A stretch of DNA of 64,000 bases, taken from assembly GCA_028564675.1 (NCBI GenBank), contig JAOVVO010000011.1, positions 1-64,000 on the forward strand. Direction: 5' to 3'. The position numbers and the translations under genes are program-made. The notes beneath the pieces were generated by a model. It saw nothing but the letters and a program-made list of their open reading frames with translations. It did no database searches and was not told the origin of the DNA. Numbering within the stretch: position 1 is the stretch's first letter; every line of letters starts with the position of its first letter. Positions 1 to 12,066 of the stretch are shown here, piece after piece. This stretch comes from Onchocerca lupi. Taxonomy: Eukaryota > Nematoda > Chromadorea > Rhabditida > Onchocercidae.

Positions 1-3000
1 TATAAACATGCTTAAAACGAAGCACTATCGCTTTCGCATAAAACCATTCGTTAATGTAATTATAAAAACTAAACTCACACTGGCAGCCAAAAAATATAGA
101 AGCAGACCTGTTTGCCTTTCCATAATAAATGTTCAACTGAGGCAATAGCTGGAGATGGATACGAACCTGGAGGTAAGCAGAAAAATGTGGTACTATGTCG
201 ACGCTGTTGAGCTAATGCTTCTAAGGCTGCACTGTGAAGAAATGATAATTGACATATCTAGAAATGATATAAAGGTCTATTATTTAGTATATTTAATTAA
301 GTTTTTTGAATAACAAATTTCTTCAAAATTTTTCTATCGCGTTCCACGGAAAAAGTTGTCAAGATAACTAAAATAATCACTGAAGAATGTAACATTGGAA
401 AAACTATGAAGAAAGCAAAATTTACTTTGTAGTTCAGAAGTCCAGTCACTGCGCGCAGTTCAAATATTTCGCTATCGATAATTTCGCATTCGATACAATG
501 CTGATATGCTAACTTATAATGTCTAAAATATTTAAAACAGAAAAAAGCATAGACTTTTGATTTTAGCAATCGCAGCATCACACATAATAATACTTACATA
601 TCTTTTGCTGAAATAAAACTAAAAGCAAACTTGAGAAAAGCAAGACTAAACGTGAAAGGAAGAAGAGTTAGAAAATACAATGTCCACAGAGAGGTCAGAT
701 GGTGATTCTTCAATTTGTTTCTAGCAAAATAAATCCAAATACTGTTATACTGTTCCTTACAAAGATATCAACTCTTCAATTCATAAAGTATTTTTGAACA
801 CTACCAATAAAAACCATGTGGAGTGGGGAGGCATAGCAAATGTTTTATATCAGGAACAATCCGGGATTAACCAGCGATGAAACGAATAACAGAGAAAACT
901 TCGGAATTCGATTTGTTAGCTTTTTCTAATTTACAGATTTCCAAAATGCAAAACCATAAATTCCGCAATCATAGAAGGATTATGTTTTTTCCTGCAATAT
1001 CAGGAGCAGAGTCGTGAACCGCTTCAAACATTGCGTATTTACTACCTACATTACTATTCCCAACTAACTCATTAAAACCTGAAGTTTGTGCCATTATATC
1101 TGATAATATATCAACATATAAATTCCCAGTCACTATAACATCAAAATTCTTAGGTTCCGTGGCGATACATGCAATCCCAATATCAATTATATAATTTTCT
1201 GCCTATTATATCATGCTACTTCTTTGCAATGCGATCAAATGCTGCGTGGAAAGTGTCATTATGTTATCTTTAATCAAGCAAGCAAAATAAGCCCTTTTCC
1301 GCAGCGCATGTGCTTGGCTGCTTTATCTGTTGCCCAGAAAAGCAATCTATTCCATCAATCTGCTTCCCAGGAATACTAAAACTCTCCTCTCCTTTATATA
1401 GCTCAGTTACTAAAGTTGATCTCTAAATGGTTTCCATTGCGTATGCGTTGCTCTCTATAATATTAATTATAGCATTTGAACAAAATTATGGATTCCTCAA
1501 CCATAACATTTGAAAAAAAATTCCAAATTTTATAGGTAAGAAATGGAAGCACTAGAAATGCCATTTTAAATAAAAATGATGAGCACTGTATTGAACAAAT
1601 GCTTAAAATCAGAAAATCTTTGTTCAAATATTTTAAAAAGACATCTGAAATCAATCAATGAGACAAGAATTTGAGCGAAAAAACTTAACCAAATGAGTAT
1701 GGAGAAATTGAGAGTTGTGAATTATGATAGAAAAAAAAAAAAAAAAAAAACTACAAATTTAAGATATTTGATTATTATGAAACTGTAATTCTCTAGAAGA
1801 ATTCATTCATGAAAGAAAAAAAATGAGGGAAATAAGCAATTAAAAAATGATAACCTGAGTGCCGTGTGTGTGTCTTGTCGTAATTCCGAAAGAAATGCCA
1901 GTTTAAACTGCTGACGAATGATAAGATTTGAAGAGTTATTTGGTATCGATCGTGCGCGGATTGATTTCAGACAATGTTGATAGAATGCTTGAGCTAATTC
2001 ATGAAATGAGGTTTCGAGCCTTCAAAAAGTAGATTGCATTACTGTATAAAACCTTGGTTTGGCAAATAATAATCTCTAATATTTATCAACTGAAACCCAT
2101 TTTCTCTTAAAAAAAAAAGAAAGAAAAAAACATAGCTGAAATAATAGGAATACTGGGGCCATATTATCGCATACTAATATTTAAAGAGAGCAGGACTAAA
2201 TGTGAAGACTAAACTAACCCAAATTCAAGGCCTTTTTAAGAAATAAATCGAAAAAGCTATTTACGTGAAGAAAATTAATAAGCAGAACAAAACCTTAAAA
2301 TCGATGTAAACATTCGTTCACCGATAGGCAGAACAAATAATTGCTTCGCTGGAAGCTGACAAAGCTGACATAGTTTCGCTGTTCGTTCAGTAACTAATGG
2401 ATTGTCCATTGGCTGAGTTTGTTGTAGCAATACAATACAAATCCGAGTTGCATGGTTTCCGATGCTTGTTCTACAGAATTTTAATTATACTATACCATAA
2501 GTCAGTTATCTTGAATTCCAAACAAAAAAATGAAATTCATTTTTTTTAACCGCTGTATTGAGACTTATCAGTGAGCGTATTCCTGTCATCAGTTTTAAAC
2601 AAGCTGTAATGCACTAAATCTGCACAACACACTCATTATTACCTAAGTGAGGAAATTTTCGATTCGCATTCGGTGGCTTTTTCATTCCAAGATGGGTGAT
2701 CCCAACTCAAATCAGCAAAGAGTACGATAACGGATGGCAATTCATTGACATATTTCTTGAACCAATCCACTCTAATAAATCCACGTGAAAAACTTGATAT
2801 CTAAAATATTCACATTCCTGTCTCCACATCTTAATTAGAATCTGTTTAAATTTTCTATTCTTTTTTGATTATTTTATCATTTCGAATTCATTCCCATTTC
2901 CTGCTTCACTCAATCCCACTACTCATTTTGTTATATCATCCTAAATCATACCGTTTTCTCACGTAACTTCGATTCGCAAAATGTTTGTGTACCATTTAAC

Positions 3001-3161
3001 ATAACAAAATTAATTGGTGGACGATCCAGCTCACGATTTACGGTAAAGGCTGAGAAGACAGCTGCATGAGATCTATTATTGATGATATCCAATCCTGTCA
3101 GAAAGATAAGTTGATTTTGCCGACTGGGAACTAATACTTCCGGAATATCATCACTATCCAT
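1..3161 (-). CDS. TRAPPC11: TRAPPC11 (TRAPP complex subunit 11), N-terminal part, runs off left edge
   Basis: TRAPPC11 is a subunit of the TRAPP III vesicle-tethering complex that acts in ER-to-Golgi traffic and autophagy. Six exons are visible: 2952-3161, 2643-2800, 2294-2470, 1855-2019, 426-522 and 108-257. Joined, they give 319 codons without a stop and with consistent phases. Diagnostic stretches are LIFLTGLDIINNRSHAAVF followed by DRPPINF, VDWFKKYVNELPSVIVLF with LSWDHPSW, LPAKQLFVLPIGERM, and RQQFKLAFLSELRQDT, all matching the conserved TRAPPC11 N-terminus in order. I chose the ATG at 3161 because a TTTTAG acceptor-like site lies 8 nt upstream; an in-frame ATG at 3224 is possible but lies beyond that site. 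The last visible donor is at 107, so the foie-gras domain core and the C-terminus lie outside the window. Intron 4 (523-1854) shows nothing recognisable. The gene follows rps-29 on the same strand with a 407-bp gap. Confidence 0.88.
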
Positions 3162-3568
3162 TTTTACCACTAAAACACATTCGACGATCAAATCCATCGT
3201 AATTAAAGTATACAACGAACTCATTTAAATAGATCATTCATTACAACAACTCAGATGACATCTAATCTAACACTCGATAAAGCACTGTATTTTTTTATAT
3301 ATAAAATGAAGCTCAGCTATTCCCAAGATATCCCGAATTTCGAAAACCAATACAGAGACTTCAAGTCCCTTTAAGGCAACTGTTAAAAAAGAACTATAAA
3401 AGGAATATTGCGGAATGGGTAGGTACGCAGAATTATTTGATGCATAAAACAAAAACAATATTCGACCTTTATTCCAAAGAAAATTTAATATTAGAACAGA
3501 ATGAGAAGAAATGTAACAGAATGAATAATAAACTCATCATAATCACTTATTCTTTCTTTTGTTGCTCG
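3162..3568 (-). other. Short spacer between rps-29 and TRAPPC11
   Basis: This 407-bp AT-rich spacer lies between two genes on the same strand. It holds the presumed 3' UTR of rps-29, including an AATAAA on the minus strand, and the TTTTAG acceptor-like site before TRAPPC11. Short minus-strand reading frames here do not resemble known proteins. Confidence 0.6.
3468..3473 (-). terminator. Candidate poly(A) signal of rps-29
   Basis: The minus strand reads AATAAA about 95 nt downstream of the rps-29 stop codon. The position fits a cleavage and polyadenylation signal, but the motif is common in AT-rich DNA. Confidence 0.45.
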
Positions 3569-4000
3569 TCAATTCAGCTGAAATGCATTTTTTTAAAAGT
3601 TTTTCACCTTCTGTTAAAACATCAAAGGTATAAAACTAGTTCAAAAAAATATATTCCCATATAAAATTAGTTAACAAAAATACGAAAATATGGAATGTCT
3701 TCTTTACCTTTTTGAATCCAATATCGGAAGCATACTCTCTGAAACATCGCCGACACATGTTAAGTCCGTATTTCCTGATTAATCCATGATGATTCGAACA
3801 AACTCGGCTGAAATATATGATTATCTCATCTACAATACTATCAACAACATCTGCGAATGATGCTTATGCATTAGTTAGAAAAAGATGCCTTCCGATATGA
3901 TTCAAAATCAAATGTGACAAGAGAATAAATGAACTGACCATGAACGAGAACCTGGACCATACTTGCGCGGATGCGAAAACCATAAATTTTGATGACCCAT
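3569..4000 (-). CDS. rps-29: 40S ribosomal protein S29 (uS14)
   Basis: uS14 is a small zinc-binding protein of the 40S ribosomal head. Three exons, 3939-4000, 3708-3807 and a 9-nt last coding exon at 3569-3577, give exactly 56 codons plus stop, the usual size of eukaryotic S29. The protein starts MGHQNLWFSHPRKYGPGSRS, then has CRVCSNHHGLIRKYGLNMC and CFREYASDIGFKKLN. The CxxC...CxxC zinc ligands are present; the first cysteine codon is split by intron 1. The last exon encodes only Leu-Asn-stop, where human S29 ends Leu-Asp. It was placed because a TTTCAG acceptor directly precedes it and the phase fits. Acceptor-like AG sites sit upstream of the ATG. The downstream neighbour is TRAPPC11 on the same strand. 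Confidence 0.95.
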
Positions 4001-5179
4001 CTTGACTTTGACTAGTTTGCTCTATCTGAATTTCTGATGCCAAAAACAAAATCTGAAATTATGGGGGAAAATTTCCCATAAATGTGACGCTGAAGCAAAT
4101 ATGAATCTTCCGTTATATATATTTGGGTGGCCCGAATATCCCAACGATAGAAAGAGCATAAGAAAAATATAGGGTTAGCTGAAGGAAAGTTGGAATATTG
4201 CTTCAACGAGAAATCTAATGCGAACTGTCGCGCGAAAATGACCCTACGTAAAAAACAATAATCAACAATTAAAGAACCAGCATTTTCCGGATTTCCGGAT
4301 CAAACCCACAATCCCAAATTACAAACTGAACACTCTTGCACCTGTGCCAATCATACGAACTCCAGGGATTTAAACTCCATAACCCCTCCTCGCCGAATTG
4401 GTTATCGCAGGCTAGCGTTAAAATCACGGCCAAGGAACGGCTCCGGTAGCGCTATGCAATTTGAATCTCCAATCAATTTATCGATTGAGGACTTGTTAAT
4501 AAGCGATTAGTTCATCATTTGCGAAGTTTGTTTCTTATCCTGTTATTATGTCTTGATGCGACTGATTTGCAGGCATATTGTGTTTGGGTGTTAGTAAGAT
4601 TTTGCTTAGGGATTTGCCGTTAAACAATCAAAAAGCAAACAAAGTGAACTTTGTTTGCGATCATTCTATTAAGAAGGTTTGGGAATACGTGAGAATCCGC
4701 TAAAAAATAACCAATTTGCTGAGAAATAGAACTGCTATGTTACTCAGACTAATTATTTATATGATCCGTATGTTAGATATTTTTACGTATGTATATTGAT
4801 TAACTTGTGCGACTAAGTGATTTTTAATCTATTCGTTCATTACTTGATTATGCCTTCGTTTATTACTTGGTTATGCCTTCGTTTATAAACTTAATTTACC
4901 AATATGTCCATTCATTTCTATATTTATTTATCTCTCCATTTGTTTATTTTCAATAATGAAGTCCACAACATTTCCGCGTGTTTTTAAGAAGCTTTTTTAT
5001 TTTCGCATTAAGATCATTATAACTCCCGATAAAGTATTTTGGCGTATTTGCACTGTACCTAATTTCAGACCCTTTTAATCAAACATTCCTATTTCTACAT
5101 AGATGACGTCATAAGGGAATTCTAGATTTTCAGTGCCCTGGTCAGCGAAAACCGAAAGATGAAGAATAGCGCCACAACA
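4001..5179. other. Intergenic DNA upstream of rps-29
   Basis: No gene was recognised. Positions 4370-4460 are less AT-rich than the surroundings and could belong to the rps-29 promoter. A short direct repeat, ATTACTTGATTATGCC and a near copy, lies around 4838-4890. Confidence 0.5.
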
Positions 5180-5340
5180 ATTAAACAAGGAGTTCACATC
5201 GACATAGCAGTAGCAGGACTTCAAGTTCGACATAGATCGACGCAACTATAACAACAGTTTGGAGTTCTTGTACCGACACAGCGATAGCAACAGTTCGGAG
5301 TTCTTACATCAGCATGGCGATATTCGGAAAGATCTGAATG
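5180..5340. repeat. Degenerate copies of a roughly 50-bp motif
   Basis: Two to three imperfect copies of a motif built on CAGTTCGGAGTTCTTACA and CAGCGATAGCAACAG follow one another. The same motif recurs inside the 193-bp repeat at 6041-6421, so this looks like a shorter member of the same family. Confidence 0.6.
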
Positions 5341-6040
5341 ATGTAATTATTGTAAATAAGGAATATTAAAGGTCAAGGAGAGTGGAAATAATTTCAAATG
5401 GACCAACAAGCGGACAAACATTTTTATATCCAAAACGCTCCAAGTACGGATAAACAAAGTGAGGTTGACCAATCTTGAGGCGGCACGTTGGAGATCGGGA
5501 GAGGAGGAAGAGTCCCGAATGAATTTTAAAGACTCGAATTTTGGGACAGAATCAGTTCAAGTCGACAGCAATTCGAGTTCAACAGACAGTTCAGTTCGGA
5601 ATTTCTACATCGATACGGCGACAGTTTTACAACGTCCCAAAATGACGCAGCGATAATATCAAATCAATAAATTAAGAACCACACCATTCTTCTCTATTAG
5701 TAACAAAGGAAGAATATTCCAGTGATCAGTTTGATTGGATATTTTCCATTTAGTTGTTATACTGTGCAAGAAGAAGCCCTTTTCCATTTATCAGCCTTCG
5801 CAAAAGCAAAGTAATAAATAAAACGCTTTTACAAAAGGATTCGTCTCTGTCACAACGCAATAAAATCAACCTTTCAACAATTTGTTTTGGTACCACGAAT
5901 CGGGACAATGTCTGCCAGCCCCGAACAGGTTCGATTCTGGAATCAGTTTTTTCGATTGAGCAACAGTTCGGAGTTTCTACAAAAGTTTTCTAGAACGACC
6001 GAGCAACAGTTCAATTTTCTATTGGCAGTTTTCTACAACA

Positions 6041-6421
6041 GTCCAGTTCGGAGTTTCTACACCGACGCAGCAATAACAATAGTTCGAAGTTTTTACACCG
6101 ATACAGCAATAGCAACAGTTCGGAATTCAAAGCGACAGTAGTATCAACAATCCGACAATTCAATTCAGCAGTATTCATCTATACGAACGACAAAGGAAAG
6201 AATAACCCAGTGTCGGAATAACCGAATAGGGAAGTCCAGTTCGGAGTTTCTACACCGACGCAGCAATAGCAACAGTTCGAAGTTCTTACATCGATACAGC
6301 AATAGCAATAGTTCGGAATTCAAAGCGACAGTAGTAGCAACAATCCGACAATTCAGTTTAGCAGTATTCATCTATACGAACGACAAAGGAAAGAATAACC
6401 CATTGTCGGAATAACCGAATA
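6041..6421. repeat. 193-bp tandem repeat, two copies
   Basis: Copy A covers 6041-6233 and copy B 6234-6421; they differ at only scattered bases. Each starts GTCCAGTTCGGAGTTTCTAC and ends near GTCGGAATAACCGAATA. Inside each unit the motif GTTCGGAGTT...CGATACAGCAATAG repeats with a period near 50 bp. The reading frames that cross it on both strands only translate the repeat. A fragment of a mobile element or a small satellite is likely. Confidence 0.8.
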
Positions 6422-6693
6422 AGAAATGGTTCATATTAATGTTAATTAGAATAATTTAATCTTTATTTTATTTCGTAAAAATTTGATGCATAATAGGTGT
6501 TAGTTAAAAATGTTAAGGTATTAGGTGATTGATAACAATGTTGTAAGGAATAAAGTCGAGACGTGATTTCGACACTATTTGAAACTCGAATATTGTTTAA
6601 TTTTGATTGATGATGTCTTGACTTTTTTTGCAATTGTAATGATGCCTCACATGAGGAGTTTAACTATCTGGTAAAAAGACCAAAACTCAACAA
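6422..6693. other. AT-rich spacer between repeats
   Basis: No gene or clear motif was seen between the 193-bp repeat and the LTR-like copies. Confidence 0.5.
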
Positions 6694-7446
6694 CGGCAGG
6701 AAATGATGCAGTCATCAAAGTCGGCGCTCGCTTTGATTGATGAGACTTCGTCTTGGATTAAAGACACCGAGACAGCGCCAGGCCGTGTATAAAACGAAAT
6801 ATAAATGGTAGCCGACGATCCAAAAAGATCACTGTTACAGTTAACCTCCTGACGGAACAGCAACGACGAAGCGGTTTGCCCGGCCTCACTATCCACACTG
6901 TCTACCGACGACGTACTTCCCCCTTTCTTTCTTTACTTTTCTATAATTTTATGTATTGTGTATTATATCCGCGAATATTGGATTACTCCTCACGTATTGT
7001 ATGTTAAAAATTTCACCTAGTAAAGTCATCATCTTAGTGCCGTGGAGTATCCTATTCACAACAACCAAGTTTCGCGACAAGACCCATCAATGGCAGGAAA
7101 TGATGCAATGATCAAAGTCGGCGCCCGCTTTGACTGATGAGACTCCGTCCTTGATTGATGACACCCAGACAGCGCCTGGGCGTAGACTAAAGCGAAGTAA
7201 CCGGCAGCCGACGATCCAAAATCATTGTTAATTTTTCTTCGATAACTACACGATCTTCGCGACGGATCTACCATCACTCAAGGAACTCTCTAATTTTCTT
7301 TAATTTCAATATCTTCATCTATTGTGTTCACAAATTACTGGACGACTACTCACTGTATTGTATTATATAACACTTTATCAAATAAAGCATTAAATATTTT
7401 AGTATCGTAGAACACTCCAATTTACTCCACTCAAGTTCCGCGACAC
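6694..7446. mobile_element. Two diverged tandem LTR-like copies, about 397 bp apart
   Basis: The block GGCAGGAAATGATGCA...GTCGGCGC...TTTGA(T/C)TGATGAGACT at 6694 recurs at 7091. Both copies share ACAGCGCC(A/T)GG, AGCCGACGATCCAAAA and an end near GT(T)(T/C)CGCGACA (about 7074-7080 and 7440-7446). The middles have diverged. Such pieces resemble solo LTRs of a Gypsy- or BEL/Pao-type element, which are common in filarial genomes, but no gag, protease, reverse transcriptase or integrase frame is seen nearby. The LTR assignment is inference; the duplication is visible directly. Confidence 0.55.
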
Positions 7447-7612
7447 CCAGTGATCAATTTGCTTGAATATTCTCTGATAATTGTTTGTTACGAAGAATCA
7501 CTCTTCCATCAATTAATAAAATTTTTCCAAGGCCCTTTCTTGTGCAAGCCCCAATGCTCTTTTTAAGCTAAATTTTACGAAAAAAAAAAAACGAGTTTTT
7601 GCAAAAATTCCG

Positions 7613-7618
7613 TTTATT
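7613..7618 (-). terminator. Candidate poly(A) signal of CDK5RAP1
   Basis: AATAAA on the minus strand about 55 nt after the CDK5RAP1 stop, with a second overlapping TTTATT-type match at 7620-7625. Confidence 0.45.
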
Positions 7619-7673
7619 GTTTATTTGTGTAGTCAACTGATGTGCAGCTTTAAAAATTGCAATCAAAATGCAT

Positions 7674-10600
7674 TTATTCCATGAAAGATGAGAAGCTTAA
7701 TTCTTGATCCGCTTTTGGATTGGTTTGGTAACTTTGTGTGATTGATTGATTCTGAAAACTTTGTTCATTGATCAGTTGTTCTTTATCATCTTTTTTCAAA
7801 TTTTCGAAGTCCCTCAGCGTTATTGTGTGAAGTGTCAGGGCTTGGAGCGTTTGTGAGTTAGCAGATGTTATCTGAAAAAAGAGTACCTTCATAACTTCGC
7901 CGATAAGCATAGTTGGTGACTAATTTATTGAAATATCTTGATTTGAATTTATTTACCTTAACGGCAACATAGTCACCAAGTTGTAGCTCCACTAATCTTG
8001 AACCATCGCTCCAATATTTGTGAACAATTACACTAATTCCGCCATCGGTTCGACCTCGCAGATACTCAGAAGAACGTTTACTCACCTATAATTGCTCAAA
8101 AATTTTCAATATAATATTCGATCTTGTAAAAAATTTTCAAACCACATTTTTGCTTAGATAAGAAGTCAGATGAACTGTAAAATAGAGAAATAATTATTTA
8201 ATAGTTGATATTTAGATGGGCTGTTTATATTTAGGATCGCCTCTAAGAATATTAATACAAAATCAGAAATATCTGAAAATCGGATTCTGAAAGATAAGCA
8301 AAAATAGTTCAGTGATAATAGTAATTGTGGGAATTGTGCATGTATTAATACTTCATCAGTTCATGGATTTTAGGTAAGTTTCCGGAGCTTCACTACTGCA
8401 TCTACATGCAAACAAAGCACTGAAATCATAAATAATGATCCAGAACGTGAAACATATAAAAATTAATATGTGACAATCATTCATTATACATATAACTACA
8501 AAGATGCGCAGGAAATCATCACTTTTTGAGGCAAACTAATAAGATTAGGCCTACTTCCTCTAAAAGCACCAGCTGTCTGGTTCCGACGAGAGCCTCATTG
8601 TGTTTCAATGCTACTTCTCTAAAAACGCTCGCCAGTTCTTGGTGGCGCCTATTCTTCACTTCTTTTGGTACATCATCCTTTAGATGTCGATATGCTTTGG
8701 TTTTCTGTAATATTATTAGTAGTTATATGCTTCCACCTAATATTTATTCTGTATCAGAACGATTCGCAGGAACGATTGAATCAGAAACGATTCGCAAAAA
8801 AAAAAAAAAAAAAAAATGAATTTTGAAAAGATCGCTTACCTCCCTTTGACTATATGGAAAAACATAGCAAAAAGAATAGACTACATGTCTGATCAATTCT
8901 AGAGATTCTCGATGGAATTCCTCTGTCTCGCCACAGAATCCAGCGATGAAATCACTCGTAAGCGATACATCTAAATATTATAGTTAAATAATTTAGATTT
9001 CGAACCAATTTGAAAAATAGAGTTATTTCAACTTTCCGTCATTACTTGGTAAGAGCGTCTTAATGCGATTGACCAATTCTAAATAACTTTCCCTGCTATA
9101 GCCACGATCCATCGCTTCTAATATAGCATTACTACCACTCTGTGCTGGCAAATGGATTTGTTTGCATATATTTGGGCGTTCTTTTATCAACTGTATCACC
9201 TATAAAATCCCAAATTAAAATCAGGTATTAGATTTAAAAATAATAGAATTTTAGACGAAATAAAAATTCAAAGGTTATTCCTTTTTAATAATAAAGCCCA
9301 ATTGTGGAAAATTCGCAACTTTGGTTTCTCAATATATATAAATATATACATATATATATATATTTATATATATATATAGCAAACATTTTGAAAAAATACC
9401 TCAACCGGGAAATCTTTAGGATGTGGTGAAGTGAAACGTATCCTCATTTCCGGGTCAATTCGTGATACTTTATCCAGGAGAGTGAGAAAAGTATATCCAC
9501 CTTTCTTCGGTTTATATTTGGTACGAAATCCAGGAGCGATACCTGGTTCTGTTAGATATGCAGAAGAAAATGATATTTCTGATAGATCTCGATAACTGTT
9601 GACGTTCTGTCCGAGCAGTGTTACTTGTTTTACACCCTACAAAACTAAAATGTCGTTAAGCTGAATAATGTTTGATATAATTAATTGAACAAAACCATAA
9701 AAGCTAAAAATAGAAATATCTCGAACATTTTTAACGTTACCTCATCAGATAAACCTTTAATTTCATCAAGTATGGAATTCATCGGACGACTCCTCTCTCT
9801 TCCTCTTGTATATGGCACAACACAGTATGTGCACATATTATCACAACCACGCATAATTGATCTGTAACAAGGCAATTGAGCGAGAAAGGATAAAAAATAA
9901 ACAGTAAACAATTTACTTCTGTAGCTATCATTTGAAAAGAAGCAGAAGCATTATTACATTGCATATCCAGTTAACCTATGTCTTACACATATCTACAATG
10001 TGATAAATTAGAAGCAAAATGTGTAAAATTTAAAAAAACGAACACAAAAGCTGTTTTAGAAAACTTGTTCTTCCGAACCGGGACAATATCAGCGTAAGTT
10101 TCTTCTAATGATAATTGCACATTTATTGCCATACTTCCACAACGGGCAATTGCTAGCAGCCGTGGCAAATCGCGATATGAATCGGGTCCAGCTACCAAAT
10201 CAACATTTTCAGTGCATGTCAATAAATTATGCCTTACACGTTCTGCCATACAACCTTCAAGGTAAAAAGTATGAAATGTATCATTGCATTATTTCGCTTA
10301 TTAAATATCAAAAACTATGGTTTAGTGATATACTAACGGTTATTTGCATAGACAGAAAAATTGCAATGTTCAAAAAAAAAAAAAAAAAAAAACTGAAATC
10401 TTGATTTCTAATCAAGTGTGTCTTGATATTTTTGAATAAGATATAAAAATACAGTACAACCATGTTAACAATATTATAAGTCATAAAAAGTGAACATTCA
10501 CGCCGCCTCTTTTGAGAAAACTTTAATTGTAACATTCAGAAATAATTTATCTGAAAGGTAATGAAAGCTATCACAATAAGAACTGAAAAACCACTAGAAC

Positions 10601-11508
10601 TATTTGGTCGTCAAACAGCGTAAGTTTCATAATAATAGTGCAATTATACGATTCTTGCAATAAATATAATATCAATAATTTTAATGAATAAAGTAGTTAT
10701 ATTAAATATAATAAGAAGTTAAGTATTCCGCATAATCGTTCAGTAGAGCGTAATATAAAAGTACCTAAAACTCCAACAACACCCCTTTTGCGACGAATTT
10801 TTCTCAGCATCTTCAGCTCATCCCATACTTTGTTTTCAGCACCTTCACGTATCGAACATGTCATCAATAATACGATATCAGACTAAATAGAAATAACATA
10901 CACAAAAATCAAAATGTTATAAGTAATAGCAAACACGAAATAAACAAATAGGAAATTACACATACCTCTATAACATCATTTGTTTCCACATAACCTGTTG
11001 ATAGCAACAATGAGCGCACCAATTCCACATCATTTATATTCATTTGACAACCATATGTTATAAATTTTACTAAAATATGTATATATAGTTCATTTTGCAA
11101 TCAATCACAAAAATGTCTTCATACCACGAAATATTATCATAAATTTGAGCATACCTTTCAACCCATCACCATGGAAACCTGTCGCACTTAACGACTTATC
11201 CATTTCTTCTATTTTCGGTATCACTTTGCTCAAATGTTTACTATTTGCCATATTGATAAAGTAATCCAAACCGGGGCCATCTGCAAATAATAATCACTGA
11301 TACAATCACAGGTGTTAAGAATCTCGTAACTTTCGAACTTTAAACTGGAAAATGGCCTGAGGAACTTACCTATGTTGAACTTCAAGGGTCTTTTCTCAGC
11401 AAATGATTTGATTTGGGAAGCAGCTAATGAAGAATGTAGCTGCCGTAAGCTACTAAATTTCATATGAAAATTGCAGATAAGAAAGTATCGGCTCTTCGTA
11501 CAGAACAT
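7674..11508 (-). CDS. CDK5RAP1: CDK5RAP1-type tRNA methylthiotransferase (MiaB family radical SAM)
   Basis: This enzyme adds the 2-methylthio group to N6-isopentenyl-adenosine 37, mainly in mitochondrial tRNAs. Twelve exons (11370-11508, 11155-11280, 10966-11069, 10765-10882, 10044-10254, 9741-9861, 9400-9636, 9046-9199, 8840-8970, 8555-8704, 7957-8085, 7674-7871) total 1,818 nt, 605 residues, close to the human length. The N-terminal MTTase domain has its three cysteines in YGCQMN, MTCSIREGAE and GCMAERV. The radical-SAM CxxxCxxC is CDNMCTYC near residues 238-245, followed by TRGRERSRP and VTLLGQNVNSY. A C-terminal TRAM domain (SSEYLRGRTDGG, GDYVAVK) follows. The start is rich in Arg, Lys and Ser and lacks acid residues, fitting a mitochondrial presequence; a second Met (MKFSSLRQLHSS) at residue 16 is an alternative start. 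DHX35 lies 558 bp upstream on the same strand. Confidence 0.93.
9331..9379. repeat. (TA)n-rich microsatellite
   Basis: Nearly uninterrupted TA repeats within CDK5RAP1 intron 7, 20 nt from the donor-proximal exon. Confidence 0.85.
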
Positions 11509-12066
11509 TGCTACGTGACCCTGTGACTGTAAACTTCACAGCTCCTCAGATCGGCTATCTTCATTTATTTTTACAAAATTACCATATCTAAAAAGACTAG
11601 CTAATAAGCATATAGATTCGAAACGTTGGTAGAATTATATTCATGATCCATTTAGAATTTTTCAATATCGTTTCGAATATGTTTTACTGCATATAAAACT
11701 GATCGCTAAACACACAGAATTATATTTTGAAAAATTTTATTCAATTTTCGCATAAACAAACAAATTTAAAACATTAATTATGAAAAACTTTTCGTTTCCA
11801 TTCTTCTCCTTGCTATTTCACCATCCTGAAACCACATAATGCATTAATTGAACAAGAAAGAGAATTATGACTGGAGAGGGTTTTCTTGAGGAAACATAAT
11901 ATACAGCTGAGGAAAGTACTTATGAACGTAATTCAATAACAGCAAATTAAACGGGTGTATGGAAAAACGAAATTGTGAATGATTTTCGTAATTTTGGTAG
12001 CTAATTTGACGAATTGTAAACGATATGCAGAAACACTTGGACAGCTGAAACTATCTAGCCAAAATT
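11509..12066. other. Spacer between DHX35 and CDK5RAP1
   Basis: This 558-bp interval separates two same-strand genes. It includes a minus-strand AATAAA at 11736-11741 that may end DHX35 and a TTTACAG acceptor-like site about 20 nt before the CDK5RAP1 ATG. No other coding signal was seen. Confidence 0.5.

Noticed and set aside
4370..4470. Possible tRNA or other RNA gene in the non-AT-rich island
   Set aside because: No cloverleaf arms or T-loop GTTCRANNC could be fitted.
5459..6371. Several frames over the repeats at 5.4-6.4 kb
   Set aside because: They translate the tandem repeat on both strands and end at arbitrary places; no gag or polymerase motif.
8526..8819. 97-residue plus-strand frame ending in poly-Lys
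   Set aside because: Antisense to CDK5RAP1 exon 10 and running into a poly(A) tract.
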